Source: Verticillium longisporum
Taxonomy: Eukaryota; Ascomycota; Sordariomycetes; Glomerellales; Plectosphaerellaceae
Reading direction: 5' to 3'
Assembly (NCBI GenBank): GCA_019188255.1
Contig: JAETXT010000011.1
Span: 682,001 to 746,000, forward strand
Length of the DNA stretch: 64,000 nt
Each line of letters opens with the position of its first letter. Positions within the stretch are counted from its first letter, which is position 1. The position numbers were made by a program, and so were the translations under genes. Below are positions 23,076-33,887 of this stretch, one piece after another. The notes below the pieces were generated by a model. The model saw only the letters and a list, made by a program, of their open reading frames with translations, was not told the origin of the DNA and did not search any database.

Positions 23076-24001
23076 TATGGTGCTGTCCTGGTCAATACAG
23101 AGTACAAGAACAGAACTGCAATGCAGACGAGACGTGAACTTGGCAAAACTGATGGGTGAAAGCTGATTGAAGAAGAGCGATAGACGCCGCGAGCTTCGCC
23201 GATACGCCAAGGATGGCGGGGGCGAGATGGATGAAGAGAGAGAAACAACGAGATGCCTTGCAGTCTGCCTCATCATTCTCGAAGGGCCGAGGGCGCTGCA
23301 TGATACCCGCTGACTTCAGACAAGGCAAACGGTTCGCAGCCATGATCCGCATGCCCCGTGGTCACAGACGATTCGCCAGCCTGATGACCATTGCAAGAAA
23401 CCAAGCGTATTCGCGAGAACAGCAACGGGGCCTCAAACATGAACGATAAGGTCATGAATGTTCCTGGCAGTCATGGTGCTGGAGGGATTGCTCCCTCCCT
23501 CGCCACTGTTTCGGCTTCACAGGTGCTCCCCACGAGAAGGGATCCCTCGGCACCAGGTCGACAAGAAGTCCACGGGGAATCATCCAGAGAGCCACTGGAC
23601 CTAAGCTTGGCACGACCCATTCACTGACAGGGCTGTGTCCTGACTGAGGTACGCAAGTAGCCAGCGATGGCACTATATTCACGTTCTTGCAGCCCTCAAG
23701 ACGACCACGCCCGTGGCTCCACAGTCCTCCCCTGAAGACCCTTCTTGCACCTCCCAAAATGCAGAGATGGTCTCCCGTCAAGTCGGCTATCGAGCAGGTC
23801 TACAGTGTATATTCAGAAGTAGAAGCTAGGGAGACCAGGACATTCGCTTGCTAGATAGGTCCGCAGCGTAAACTATGATCGTCATCATCAATCTTCTTTG
23901 CCGTACCCAAGCATGTGTAAACTGACTTGTGATTATTATTCATATCTACAGAAAAACCCCCGAGAGTAAACAGACGAAGCATCCCCACACCCTTAGGTCC
24001 C
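23076..24001. other. Gene-free spacer
   Basis: It lies upstream of the STAND-type gene and downstream of the calponin-homology gene. No recognisable coding sequence, repeat or RNA gene. Confidence 0.4.
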
Positions 24002-26273
24002 TCACCTGCTCCCCCCCGGCAGCGGCCTCGGCCCCACAATCTGCCTCCGGCCGGCGCCGATGCCCTGACCGCCCTTGTTCTGGCTGTCGCCGCCCGTGAA
24101 GCCGGACCACTGGCCGACGTCCCAGCGGCCGCCAACACCGCCTCCGATACCGTCGACGCCGTCGCCGGACCGCACGGCCTTGGCCGTCTCCTGCTGTGCC
24201 TCCTCCCACTCGCGCTGCCGCTGCCTCTCCATCTCCATCTCGCGCTCGAGGAGTGACTTGGACGCCCAGCCGCCAGCCTTGGTCTTGGCCTGGCTCTGCG
24301 CACGCCGGCGGTCCTCGCCGTCCTGCTCGGCCGTGGCGCCGAGCTCGCGTGAGTATGTCTGTGTCGGGGCCGCCTGCTCCGGGGCCGGGTTACTGCTGAG
24401 GAACTTATCCGTGCGATTTTGCTGTGGCGGCGGAGGTTGGGGTGAGGAGGAAGATGAAGTGTATGCCGTGGGGTCGGGAAGCGGCCGTGAGCTGCCCGTA
24501 TGGTTCTTCTTGACAATCAGGGGCGGCGCAATGGCTGCGGGTTCCTGCTTCGGACTCTTAGCCTTGGCGGGTGCTGCGAATGCCGCGGGATCGGGCAGGG
24601 GGCGGGGCGAGAGCGTAGGTGCCGGAGGGGAGACGGCGCCTCGCTGGTTGTTCAGGGTTGAGCCAATGTCGGGCAGCGGGCGAGGCGACTTGGCCGAGGG
24701 CGTAGGCGAGGCTGCCATGGGCCGCGCCGGTACAGGCCTGGGCCCTGGTTCTTGCGACTGGTTCCACGCCGTCCTTAGGACCTCGCGCTCGCCGCGAGAC
24801 CATGAGTCCTGGCGCATGGGCGGGCTCCCCTCCGCGGGCCGACTCCTAGACCGGGCCCTTGACTTGGGGTCCTCGACGACGCGCGGCTGCTGCCCGGTGC
24901 GGCCCTGCCGCTCCTGCTCATACTGCCTCTCGCGCTCGCGGGCCTTTTCGAGCTCACGCTCGAGCTCGGCAATGCGCTCGTTGCCTGTCTTCTGCGGCTT
25001 GAGTCCCTGCTCCTCGTTGTACTGGCTGAGGAACTGGCCGCGCAGCCGCGCGTCGCTGTTGCTCCGCGAGCTGTTTTTCTCGGCCGCCAGCCGCGCCTCA
25101 GCCTCCTCCTCCTCCCTGCGGCGCTTCTCCTCGGTCATCTTCCACTGCCGCTCTTCCTCCTCCCACTTGCGCTTCTCCTCCTCGGCCTTGCGCCGCGACG
25201 CCTCCCGCTGTAGCTGCGTCTGTTCCTCCCACCTACGCTCCTCTTCGAGGCGCGCTTGCTCCTCCTCGGCCTCGCGCTCGGCCTGGCGCCGCCTGTTCTC
25301 CTCCTCAGTCTGCAGCCGCTGCTGCTCCTCCTCAGCCTCGCGCTCTCGTCGCAGACGCTGCTTCTCGGCAAGGCTGGGCACGGAGGGGCCAGCGGTCGTG
25401 ATCTGTCTGCGCCCACCGAACGAGATGCCGAGGTTGCCCTGGCTGGCGCCGCCGAGGTAGCCGTACTGCGCAATGTTCCAGGCCGGCGAGGTCGCGCCCT
25501 CGTGCTCCTTGCGGCTCCAGCTGCTAACGGGAGACGTGGGCTTCGTGGGGCTGCTCTTGGTGGGGCTCCAGCGGCCAGAACCCGAATCACCCGTCTTGTG
25601 CGACGACAGGGCGGGCCGCTGCTGCTGGCCGGCGCCAAAGGCGGACGAGCCGTTGCTCGCCGTCGACAGGCCCCTGTTGCGGGCCGGCAACGCCGGCGAG
25701 TTCGGACCGGTGCTCTGGGGGCTCAGGACGCTGCTGCGCTTGGGGCCACCGACGGCCGAGGGGAACCTGGCGGGGTTGGCGCCGTGGGCGGCACGGCTGA
25801 AGGCGCTGATGCACTGCAGGACCTGGGCGGGGTCCTTTTGTTCGTAGAGATCGACGGTCAGGAAGACATCGTGTTCTTGGAGGTTCAGTGGCGGGGACTT
25901 GCAGGCGCGCAGAAAGTGGGAGATGTTCTCCATTTGGACGAACGGCATGGCGGACTGCTTGAACTTGATGCCTGGCGGGGGCAATGCGAGATTGACGAGC
26001 CTATTTTTGGAGGAACATTTTATTAGTATGAGGGTCTACCTCTTGATGCAGAGTATCATGAAGGGGCAGCTGTCGATGCAGAGTATCATGGAGGGGCATT
26101 CCGTACTTGCAGAGAGCCACACCATCCTTGAGGCTCTCGAGGAGATCACCGGGTGAAAGCCTCTCGCCGAGCGTAGATTCAATCCATGACTTGACTTCAT
26201 TGGCGGCGGCTGGTGTGTATCTGTCGAGGCGCAGTTTGCGCAGGTCCTTGTCCAAGGACGATACAGATGCCAT
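24002..26273 (-). CDS. Calponin-homology (transgelin/SCP1-like) actin-binding protein
   Basis: Cytoskeletal protein of 721 residues. Exon 1 is 26273-26107, the intron is 26106-26001 and exon 2 is 26000-24002. The start is the ATG at 26273 (MASVSSLDKDLRKLRLDRY). Residues 15-130 form a calponin-homology domain (NEVKSWIESTLGERL, then LKDGVALCKLVNL and VQMENISHFLRAC), as in yeast Scp1 and fission yeast Stg1, which bundle actin. After a Ser/Pro-rich linker, residues about 268-424 are a highly charged Arg/Glu coiled coil. The C-terminal third repeats SPRPLPD-like proline motifs (at least four), possible SH3-binding sites. The extension makes it far longer than yeast Scp1 (200 residues), as expected for filamentous ascomycetes. 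The intron carries a tandem duplication. Confidence 0.9.
26045..26098. repeat. 24-bp tandem duplication within the calponin-homology gene intron
   Basis: Copies at 26045-26068 and 26075-26098 (each beginning GATGCAGAGTATCATG) differ at one base and repeat with a period of 30 bp. Both are inside the single intron (26106-26001), and the second copy ends just inside the donor site. Confidence 0.88.
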
Positions 26274-26996
26274 TTCGAGGGCTGCTCTGAATCCCTGTTT
26301 CTCGTCCCTTGTCTGGGCTTGCGTTGGAAGTGTCGTTGAAAGTGTGTGGTCGCAGAATTGATCGATAGATGGCACGTCTCGCAGAAGATTTGTCGGGTTT
26401 CGACAGGAAAAAAAAAAGGACAATGTTGGGCGTCGAAGGCGGGGGTCTCAGGGAGGATCGGAATGTGAGGGAGAGCAATTGCCGTCACTGATGATGCGAC
26501 AAGCTGACGGCTCGTTGGGTATCGATAGTGTCGATAGGGTGAATGATGCAAGTGATGAATGTGTGGCGCGATGAGACTGCCGGCGTCGTGGCAAGCATTG
26601 GCGAGACCAACGCACCTCGTGGGATGGGGTTGTGGGTGGGAGATTTGATGTTTATGCCCAGGGTTTCTGGAAGGTGAGTGATGAGGCCGCAGCGAAGAAA
26701 CCTGGACCATGACCAGAGCACAGCCGGCTGGGCCGCGCTTCCTGTGAGGTCTACTAACAAGGCAGGTACCTGGACACTACCTCGACAAGGCAGCATGGGC
26801 AGGTACCTCGAGTGTGGGCAGTGACGTGTGCGGGGTGGCGGGTGGCTGGTGGCTGGTGGCTGGTGTCGCAAGGCTGGTGGCGGTGCAATGCTCTCTGTCG
26901 CCAGCTTGACCTCATCACTTGTCAAGACATGCTCTCTGCCGCAACCTCGACTCAGCTCGATAACTCCCCTTGACCTTGACACACCAGAGGGCCATC
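26274..26996. other. Divergent promoter region (CH-domain gene / NDUFAF2)
   Basis: A 723-bp spacer between divergent starts. It contains two GCAGGTACCT motifs (about 26763-26770 and 26800-26807) and a CTGGTGG direct repeat near 26845-26865. No coding sequence was recognised. Confidence 0.45.
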
Positions 26997-27649
26997 ATGT
27001 CTTCCTTAGTCCAGACGTGGTACAGGTGGAAGATGCTGCGTCTCCCGTGGCGCAAGCAATTCCTCATCGGTACGTTTCCATGCTGCGTCCCATACCCACC
27101 TGCAAACGCCCCCAACCAAAGTTTGTCTCCTGACCCCGTCCAGGCCGCGACCTCAAGGGCAACACCTTTTGGGAGTTTCGCGAACAACGCGGCGACGGCC
27201 CCGGCCGCTTCCGCCGCATCGTCAAGCCCCCGCGCTCGACCCACTACTCCGAAGTCAACGTCTCGCCCCTCTGGCACCAGTGGCTGCGTTACACCCGCGA
27301 GAACCCGCCGTCCATTGAGGAGCAGTCCAACGACGAGTTTCGCCAGGAGAGGATGAAGACGCTCGCCGCCCAGGCCGATGCGCGCTGGGAGGCGAAGCCT
27401 AGGGTCATGGACGCTCCCGGCCGCGACATGGGCCAGCCCGTGCCGGCGCTCGACACGGCCAAGACGCAGCCGATTGCGCCTGAGCGCGTTGCGGTCAATG
27501 AGGCGAGGGCGCCGACGGCAACAACACAAGCTGCTGCGGCGGCACCGGAGGAGAAGAAGCCCGAGCAGGACCCCTGGAAGAAGGCGAGAGGAGCTGGAGA
27601 AGGGTGGCAGCCAGAGGCGTGGACGCCAGGGTCTACACGGAAGAGGTGA
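26997..27649 (+). CDS. NADH:ubiquinone oxidoreductase assembly factor NDUFAF2 (B17.2L/mimitin) homologue
   Basis: Mitochondrial complex I assembly factor, paralogous to the NDUFA12 subunit. Exon 1 is 26997-27069, a 74-bp intron is 27070-27143, and exon 2 is 27144-27649, giving 192 residues. The splice gives the family core GRDLKGNTFWEFREQ, followed by RRIVKPPRSTHYSEV and PLWHQWLRYTRENPPS. The first exon is basic and aromatic (TWYRWKMLRLPWRKQFL), compatible with a mitochondrial presequence or membrane-binding start. The C-terminus is Ala/Lys/Pro-rich and variable. It converges with CWC21, the stops being 245 bp apart, and the spacer starts with a UGUA-rich repeat. Confidence 0.88.
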
Positions 27650-27670
27650 TTCCTTCCGACATCATCTACA

Positions 27671-27746
27671 CGATTGTACCACAACACATATGTACAACCC
27701 GCACAAAATTGTATAACATGTACAACACGTACAACATGGACAACAT
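27671..27746 (+). promoter_or_regulatory. UGUA-rich repeat in the NDUFAF2 3' UTR
   Basis: Starting 22 bp after the NDUFAF2 stop, the string contains five GTACAAC/GTATAAC-like units (for example TGTACAAC, TGTATAAC, TGTACAAC). UGUA cores are the binding signature of Pumilio/PUF proteins, which control nuclear mRNAs for mitochondrial proteins in yeast. None of the units is a perfect UGUAnAUA, so the assignment is an inference. Confidence 0.3.
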
Positions 27747-27894
27747 CTTAGAGAAGCATATCCCGCTCTTCATACCTGCCTTTTTGTCCAGAAAGGCCCT
27801 TTGAGCGTAATCATAATGAACATGGGGACTTGAACGCCCAGAACGCCCCCGCCATGCAATCCTGCCATCCGCCAGCTTCTTTTCACCATGGCTC

Positions 27895-28488
27895 TTAATC
27901 CCCCCTGGCCTCGGGCTCCCTCTTGACGTCATGGTCCAGCGCAGTGCGCAGCCTGTCCTCCTGCCGCCTCCAATGGCTCCCCTCCTCGTAGTCCTTGCTG
28001 ATCTTGAGCGCGTTGCGCAGCCTCTCGCTCTCCTTGATCTTGGCATCCGCCATCTCGTGCACCTGGTGGCTCTTGAACCCCTTGCGGATCGGGCCGCCGC
28101 CGCCGCCGCGGCCATGCTTCTTGCTCTCCATCTCGGCGAGCAGCTTCTGCCTCAGCTCGTCGCATCGCTTGTCAATCTCTTCCTCGTCGACCCTGTTGTC
28201 CCTGCTGTCAGCGGGCCCATCTCAACAATTAGTCGCCATGAGGCTATTGGGGGCATACTCTTCTTCCTCGAGCTGGTCGCGCAGGTCAAACACTTTGACC
28301 TCGACCTCGCGCTTGCGGTCGTGCTCGAGAATCTCCTTGTCGGGCTGGCGCTGCCGGTGGCGGAGCGAGTCGAGGTCCTTGGGGTAGGGCGCCGCGTTGT
28401 CGCGCGGGCGCACGTGCGCGAGGTTGCGCTGGACGTAGCCGGAGGTGCCGCTGCCTCGGGGCGTCGAGAGGCCCACGTTGTCGGACAT
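27895..28488 (-). CDS. cwc21: Pre-mRNA-splicing factor CWC21
   Basis: Spliceosome protein (cwf21 family; N-terminus shared with human SRRM2) that associates with the activated spliceosome near Prp8 and Snu114. Exon 1 is 28488-28259, a 57-bp intron is 28258-28202, and exon 2 is 28201-27895, giving 178 residues. The N-terminus [19 protein letters not shown] is the diagnostic conserved motif of the family. The cwf21 helix hairpin follows: [21 protein letters not shown], then [20 protein letters not shown]. The tail is basic and charged ([20 protein letters not shown]). It shares a 378-bp divergent promoter with CDC123. Confidence 0.92.
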
Positions 28489-28866
28489 GATGCGTGATGG
28501 GCTGTGCTTTTGAGCGGTCGTGGTCCGCAGAATGGAGGAACGGAGAGGTTGGCCGTCATGGGTGGTTCAGGGCGGATGATGCAGGGCGATAAGATAATGG
28601 ATGCATGCGGTAGGCGGTCAGCGTGTTCGCCGGGGGGGCGAACGTGGGCGGCGGCGGCAGGAAAGTGACGGGTGGCGGGGCATCTGAAGGAGCACCAGTG
28701 ACTCTGAGAATCCTCGACATCTTTCTTGTGAGTCAGTGAAGGATCATTTGCTAACGACTTGCCCTGATCAAAAGTCAAGGTTCTTCGGAGAGAGGAGTGA
28801 GGATCCGCGGCACTTCAGTTTTCTATCTGGTTTGTTGGCCATTTGACTTCTCGAGAAACCCCCACC
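28489..28866. promoter_or_regulatory. Bidirectional promoter of CWC21 and CDC123
   Basis: The two ATGs (28488 minus, 28867 plus) are 378 bp apart, so both leaders and core promoters must lie here. I see no TATA box, in keeping with housekeeping genes. Confidence 0.55.
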
Positions 28867-30153
28867 ATGCCGTCTCTTGAAGCAGTCGCCGCGGGGCTCT
28901 CAGAGTCGCATGCAAACCCCAATGCGACAGCATCCGATGTTCCAGAAATCGCCTTTCCGCCCCTGACGAGAGATCACATCCTGAACTGCTCCTATGACAG
29001 CTGGTTCCCCAAATACCGGACATCTGCTCTCAAGTCACGGATCATCAAGCTCACCCCCGACTTTGTTAAGTACATTGGCGAAGACGGTATCATCCTCGCC
29101 GACGACGATGAGACGCAGCAAGACGACAGGCCAGACGAAGAAGAATGGGCTTCTAGCGGTGCTTCCACCCGCCAAGCACCAGAATCCGACTCCGATTCCG
29201 ACGACGATGAGCCAGAGGCCGACACGCGCCCACCAAACGAACGCTTCCCCGAGATCCACCAAGAGATCAAGGACAAGATCCGCGAACTCGGCGGCGCCGT
29301 CGTGCCCAAGCTGAACTGGTCATCTCCCAAAGACGCCGCCTGGATCTCACCACACCAAAACACCCTCAAGTCCACGTCGCCCAATGACATTTACCTCCTC
29401 CTCAAGAGCTCGAGCTTCGTCAGCCACGACCTCGAGCACGCCTTTGACGACACGGTCGACACATCCCCCTCGACCTCGTCCCAGTCGCGCCCCTTCCAGC
29501 CCGTCCTCGTGCTGCGCCCCTTCTTCAGCCCGCACCCGGCCCTCGAGTTCCGCTGCTTCGTCAAGCACCGCATCCTCATCGGCCTCTGCTCGCGCGACCA
29601 GAACCACTACCCCTTTCTCGAGGCGCTGCGGCCCGCCCTCGTCAGCAAGGTGCGCAGCTTCTTCGACGACAAGCTCCAGCTCACCTTCCCCGACGGCTGC
29701 TTCGTCTTTGACGTCTACGTGCCCGAGGACAGCGACGCGCGCGACGGCCTCGGCCGCGTGCGCCTCATCGACGTCAACCCCTGGGCCGCCCGCACCGACA
29801 GCCTGCTGTTCGACTGGGCCGAACTGCTGGCGTTTGACGTGCCGCGGCCCATTCTCGGCTCCGTCGTCAGCCCGCACGAGTTTCGCGAGGACGTGGGCAC
29901 CGACGAGGACGACGCCACGACCGAGGACGAGGACGAGGCTGACGATCTCGTGCCGGAGCTGCGGCTCATGGAGCGGGATAACCCGTCGTCGGCCAACTTT
30001 AGCTCGGCGCAGTACTCGGCGCACAAGCTGCCGAAGGAGGTTGTCGACGCGAGCACGGCCGGCGAGGGGGGTCTGCGGGAGTTTATGCAGCGGTGGAGGG
30101 ACATGACGGCGACGGAAGGCGGGGGCGACGTGTGGGAGTCTCCACAGCGGTAG
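28867..30153 (+). CDS. cdc123: Translation initiation factor eIF2 assembly protein Cdc123
   Basis: ATP-grasp-like chaperone that joins eIF2 gamma to alpha/beta, thereby controlling translation and, in yeast, cell-cycle entry. Single exon of 428 residues; the start is ATG 28867 in the context CCACCATGCC. Family strings are CSYDSWFPKYR near residue 40, the acidic loop, then VPKLNWSSPKDAAWI, NDIYLLLKSSSFVSHDL, VLRPFFSPHPALEFRCFV, YPFLEALRP and RLIDVNPWAARTDSLLF, which together cover the ATP and magnesium site. An acidic insert (EDDATTEDEDEADD) and a polar tail end the protein. No damage is seen. Confidence 0.95.
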   Translation: MPSLEAVAAGLSESHANPNATASDVPEIAFPPLTRDHILNCSYDSWFPKYRTSALKSRIIKLTPDFVKYIGEDGIILADDDETQQDDRPDEEEWASSGASTRQAPESDSDSDDDEPEADTRPPNERFPEIHQEIKDKIRELGGAVVPKLNWSSPKDAAWISPHQNTLKSTSPNDIYLLLKSSSFVSHDLEHAFDDTVDTSPSTSSQSRPFQPVLVLRPFFSPHPALEFRCFVKHRILIGLCSRDQNHYPFLEALRPALVSKVRSFFDDKLQLTFPDGCFVFDVYVPEDSDARDGLGRVRLIDVNPWAARTDSLLFDWAELLAFDVPRPILGSVVSPHEFREDVGTDEDDATTEDEDEADDLVPELRLMERDNPSSANFSSAQYSAHKLPKEVVDASTAGEGGLREFMQRWRDMTATEGGGDVWESPQR

Positions 30154-31338
30154 AATCTGCAGGTTCAATGAAGCACATGATCAAAAAGAGAGGCTCAAGC
30201 ACGGGATGGGCTTTGCACGAGTAGACGCGAGGTACACGATCCGTACAATGAAGAGGTTACTAATGCTATGTGAGGTACCTTACTAGCCTCGGACCCAAAG
30301 TCGGGAAACACATATGTCTTATCATAGGACACAGGGAAAACGTTGTTCACGTCCACAACTCCGTCTGGCCTAGTGATAATGATATTCAGTATCGCGCGGC
30401 GCTGGGCAACCGGCGGAACTGTAGACCAGAGGGATGGGAAGTGTTCCTCGGGCTGAAGCGTTGCTCTAAAAGGTTTGCCAGGGACTGGATCACCTCTAAA
30501 ACTGGCTGAGACTTGGTGAGCCTTCTCTTGAACGTGTTTATCCCCAGTGGTGCCTCCTCATGGAAAATAAACATCGTCGACTCCCGTGATCTGGATCAAA
30601 AATCTGCTGCTTTCAAATGCAGAGAAAAGCGTGCAAGATTCTCACAAGAGTCTTGAAAGCCATGTTACAGTTGTTTCAGTACAATGACTGCATAAAGCGT
30701 GTTTGTCAAATGATCATTCCGACACCAAATGGGAGCAACCGAATCAGTCAAATATTTGCCACAAATACTTGGAGGGCAACAGCACCATCAGTACACGTTC
30801 AGTCTTCGAGCCGAGTCTGAAATGCACCGCGCACATGGCAAGCTTATTGTTGGCCGGTGACTGGTGCCGAGTACAACTGTCATACCATGGTTTCACACAC
30901 GTGAGAGGCTGTCGAGCTCCTAGTACTGTAGGCTAGTAGTACCTGGTGTCGAGGTCTGGCTGTATCTGATCAGCTCTAGGCATTTTGTGCGTACACCCGG
31001 CTGGATCATGCCAGGGCCTGCCTGTCCATTTTCGAAATGATGACATATTTCTTCGATATATTGTTCAGGTGAATTTGAGAATACCTATGTAAAGGGCGAG
31101 GAGAGGAGGTGGCCAACTTGTACTTGCCCTCAGAGGAAGCGTGCCAACGACGCTAACCGCATTTGGCCGCCCGTCGTGGGTGGGAAATCCCTGACGCCTT
31201 CGCACACACTGGCGCTCACTCTCCCTCAATTCAAGCCTGTTCACCCACCAGCTGTCATCAGCTGCTCAGCATCGCCAAACCATCACGTCCCATCCGCGTC
31301 CTCGCGAAAGCATCCCGCCCGACCCAGAGAACCCTTCC
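30154..31338. other. Gene-free spacer downstream of CDC123
   Basis: Moderately AT-rich 1.2-kb stretch with a GAGGTACCTTACTAG motif near 30273. It holds the CDC123 3' end and the DUF3716 gene promoter. No recognisable coding sequence. Confidence 0.4.
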
Positions 31339-32430
31339 ATGTCCGGTAGAGGCGGTGCCATCGGACGTCCGCGCGGTCGCCCGGACAAGGACACCACGCC
31401 TCCCATTGCCGGCGGACGGGGACGAGGCCATCGCCAGTCCTCCGTCACGGCCGACCAAATAGACGCCCAGCTTCGTGACGATGATGAGGAAGACCGTCAC
31501 TCCGTCATTGCTAAAACTGAACACCTCCCAGACCAAGACGAAGACGGCGAGCACGACGACGTCGTAGACGAGGATCACCACGGTCCTCCGAATCACCACC
31601 ATCCAGGCGCTCCTTCCCAGCAGCAGCAGCAGCAGCATCAACACCAACCGCACTTTGACCTCTCCTCCGCCGCCCACGGCCTTCTCCCCAACGGCCCAAG
31701 CCAAGCCGCCCAACAACAAGCAGAAGCCATACACTCCGCCCTCCAAGGCCTCGTCCCCGGGCCCGGCGCCCATCAGCAGCAGCAGCAGCCGCCGCCGCCG
31801 CACTCCCAGCATCAGCAACAACACCACCAGGCCCCGCCGCCGCCCCCGCAAAATTTCGCCATGGAAGCCCCCATGGACGCCGGCCCACCACGGACCGCCA
31901 TCGACCTCTCCAAGGAGAGCGGCTACCCGGCCCTCCTCATCGACAGCGCCCTGGCCAAGAGTCTAGCCGGCAACACGGGTGAACGCCGCGCCGTCAAGCG
32001 CCGCCAGGACGAGGGCCTCAACCTCAAGCGCCGCAGCAGCGTCGAGGCACTGCGTGCCCACGTCTCGGGCCAGAAGGCACACAGCCAGTGCAAGAGCTGC
32101 CACAAGGGCTACGGCCCCTGGAACGGCTGCATCGTCGTCAGCGGCCAGATGTGCGGCAGCTGCGCCAACTGCTGGTTCAACGCCAGCGGCTCGCGCTGTT
32201 CCTTCCACGGTACGTTGCTCCTCCTGTCCTTTTTGCCCGTTTCACATGATGCCCCCCCCTTCAAACCATCTTCGCTGCTGACCAGGCGCGCGGCACAGAA
32301 ACAAACCTCCCTCAACAGCACCAGCACATCCCCGCCATCCAGCTCCAGCACTCCGTTCCCGTCTTCACAGGCCTCGCCGGCCCTGTGCCTCAAGGTCTGC
32401 CCGCACCGCCGCCGCCGCCGCCCCAGCACC

Positions 32431-32466
<36 letters not shown>

Positions 32467-32738
32467 TCGGCCCCAACTTTGCCCCCGGCGGCCTGGGCCA
32501 GTACGTCCGCAGCATCCTCGACCGGCACGTCCTCGCGGCCCGCGCCGACGACCCCCACGTGCGCTACCAGTTCCGCATCGACGCCGCGGCGCGGCAGCTC
32601 GCGCTCGCGACGGCCGAGTACAGCGACTTCCTGCAGGCGCAGCAGGCGCACGAGCAGCAGCAGCAGCAGCAGCAGCATGAGCAGGGTCCCGAGGGCGACC
32701 ACGGGCAGGGCATGCGGGAGGTGGAGGAGGGGGAGTAG
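31339..32738 (+). CDS. DUF3716-type Cys-rich protein with polyglutamine tracts and AT-hook-like start
   Basis: Protein of 436 residues and unknown role, probably nuclear. Exon 1 is 31339-32209, the intron is 32210-32298 (acceptor GGCACAG) and exon 2 is 32299-32738. This acceptor is the one that puts exon 2 in the frame encoding YVRSILDRHVLAARADDPH. Residues 9-15 are GRPRGRP, an AT-hook-like minor-groove motif. A disordered Gln/His/Pro region follows. Around residues 252-290 a Cys cluster of the fungal DUF3716 type appears (CKSCHKGYGPWNGC, then CGSCANCWF and SRCSF), a likely zinc-binding unit. Exon 2 adds 11-Gln and 7-Gln runs and a helical end. The alternative acceptor at 32284-32285 would shift the frame and destroy the conserved C-terminus. 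Confidence 0.75.
31618..31635 (+). repeat. (CAG)6 polyglutamine tract
   Basis: Six perfect CAG codons in exon 1 of the DUF3716 gene. Confidence 0.9.
32433..32465 (+). repeat. (CAG)11 polyglutamine tract
   Basis: Eleven uninterrupted CAG codons in exon 2 of the DUF3716 gene, long enough to be length-polymorphic. A further (CAG)7 run is at 32655-32675. Confidence 0.9.
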
Positions 32739-33887
32739 GCTCCCCGCGTCTCCTCGCCGACACGAACAAGGGAAAACGGGCCGGGGAAGAGGGGGACGGT
32801 AGACGTTGCGTCTTGTGGTAGTTTTTGTTTCATCTGGAAAATGTTCAATGCAGGCCCCCCCCCCTCCACAGCCAGGGCTGGTGTTCTGCCGCGTGTCGAC
32901 TCGAAGGGTTCATGCATCTCGCCGTGATTTTTCTGCGTGTCAGTCTCCCAGCGGCCGTGGGACCAGTACGAACGAGGAGCGAAAAGCGTTTGTGGATCAT
33001 TAAACCATCAAGTTGTACAATCCCACACATGGTTGCTCTACCAGCGTTCCGTTACGCCGCCAGGTTATTCTCGTCCAGAACTGGCGGCCATACTGCGAGG
33101 CACGCGTCTAATACCTGTCGAACATGTTCCCGAGGTCGTTAACAACGCGACTCGGACTACATCAAGTCAGCCGGGCATGCAGTGAGAACATGTCCGATCT
33201 TCTTGGTCTAGCAAGTGCTGATCGCAAGCCAAACGAGCGGGGTCATCACCTCCATGCGAACGCTGACAGGCACTGTAGATGGCAAGTCACATGTGCACGG
33301 CGTAGACGTTAGGAAATTGGACTTTCATAATTAAACAGAAATATTGAACCACCCTCCGTTCCACCGCGTCACTCCTCTCGGACATGCGTTCAGGGTCATC
33401 GATTCCTCCGCTCCCTAGTTCACCATCTGCTATCCATCCATCAATCGCTTAGAATTTCAGCCTGTTTTCTCCACCCTGTTCCTCCCCTTCGCCTCGCCTT
33501 GTCGCTCGTTGGGGTCGTTGCCCCTTGTTCTTTTTGATACAGACCACCACACGAATACCGCCTCTGAAGCCTTCTGTCAGAAGGTTCGATGCAAGACACC
33601 CAGAAGCCTGACATACTGCCCACACCAAAGCAATGCAATGGAGGAAATGAGTTGGGAGCGTAACGGCCGAGGCTGTGGGCGTCTGAGGAGGTTGATGTGG
33701 GCGACAGGAAACACGCGACATGGCGTACGTGAAAAAAATAAAAGGGAATCCTAGAAAACCGTCGGGTTGCCGTGTGCGTCGTCGGGAGCGGGTTGAATTC
33801 ATGAGCCAACTCCCGCGACAATGTCTAGCCGGAGCCATGCCATTACGAAGTAAAGGGTATTTGCTGAGAAGTAAAAAAACATTGCAC
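32739..33887. other. Convergent spacer between DUF3716 gene and G-alpha gene
   Basis: Both genes end here (3' UTRs). No recognisable coding sequence. Confidence 0.45.

Noticed and set aside
32286..32298. Acceptor at 32284-32285 for the DUF3716 gene
   Set aside because: It gives an Arg/Ala-rich nonsense frame; the acceptor at 32297-32298 restores the conserved C-terminus.
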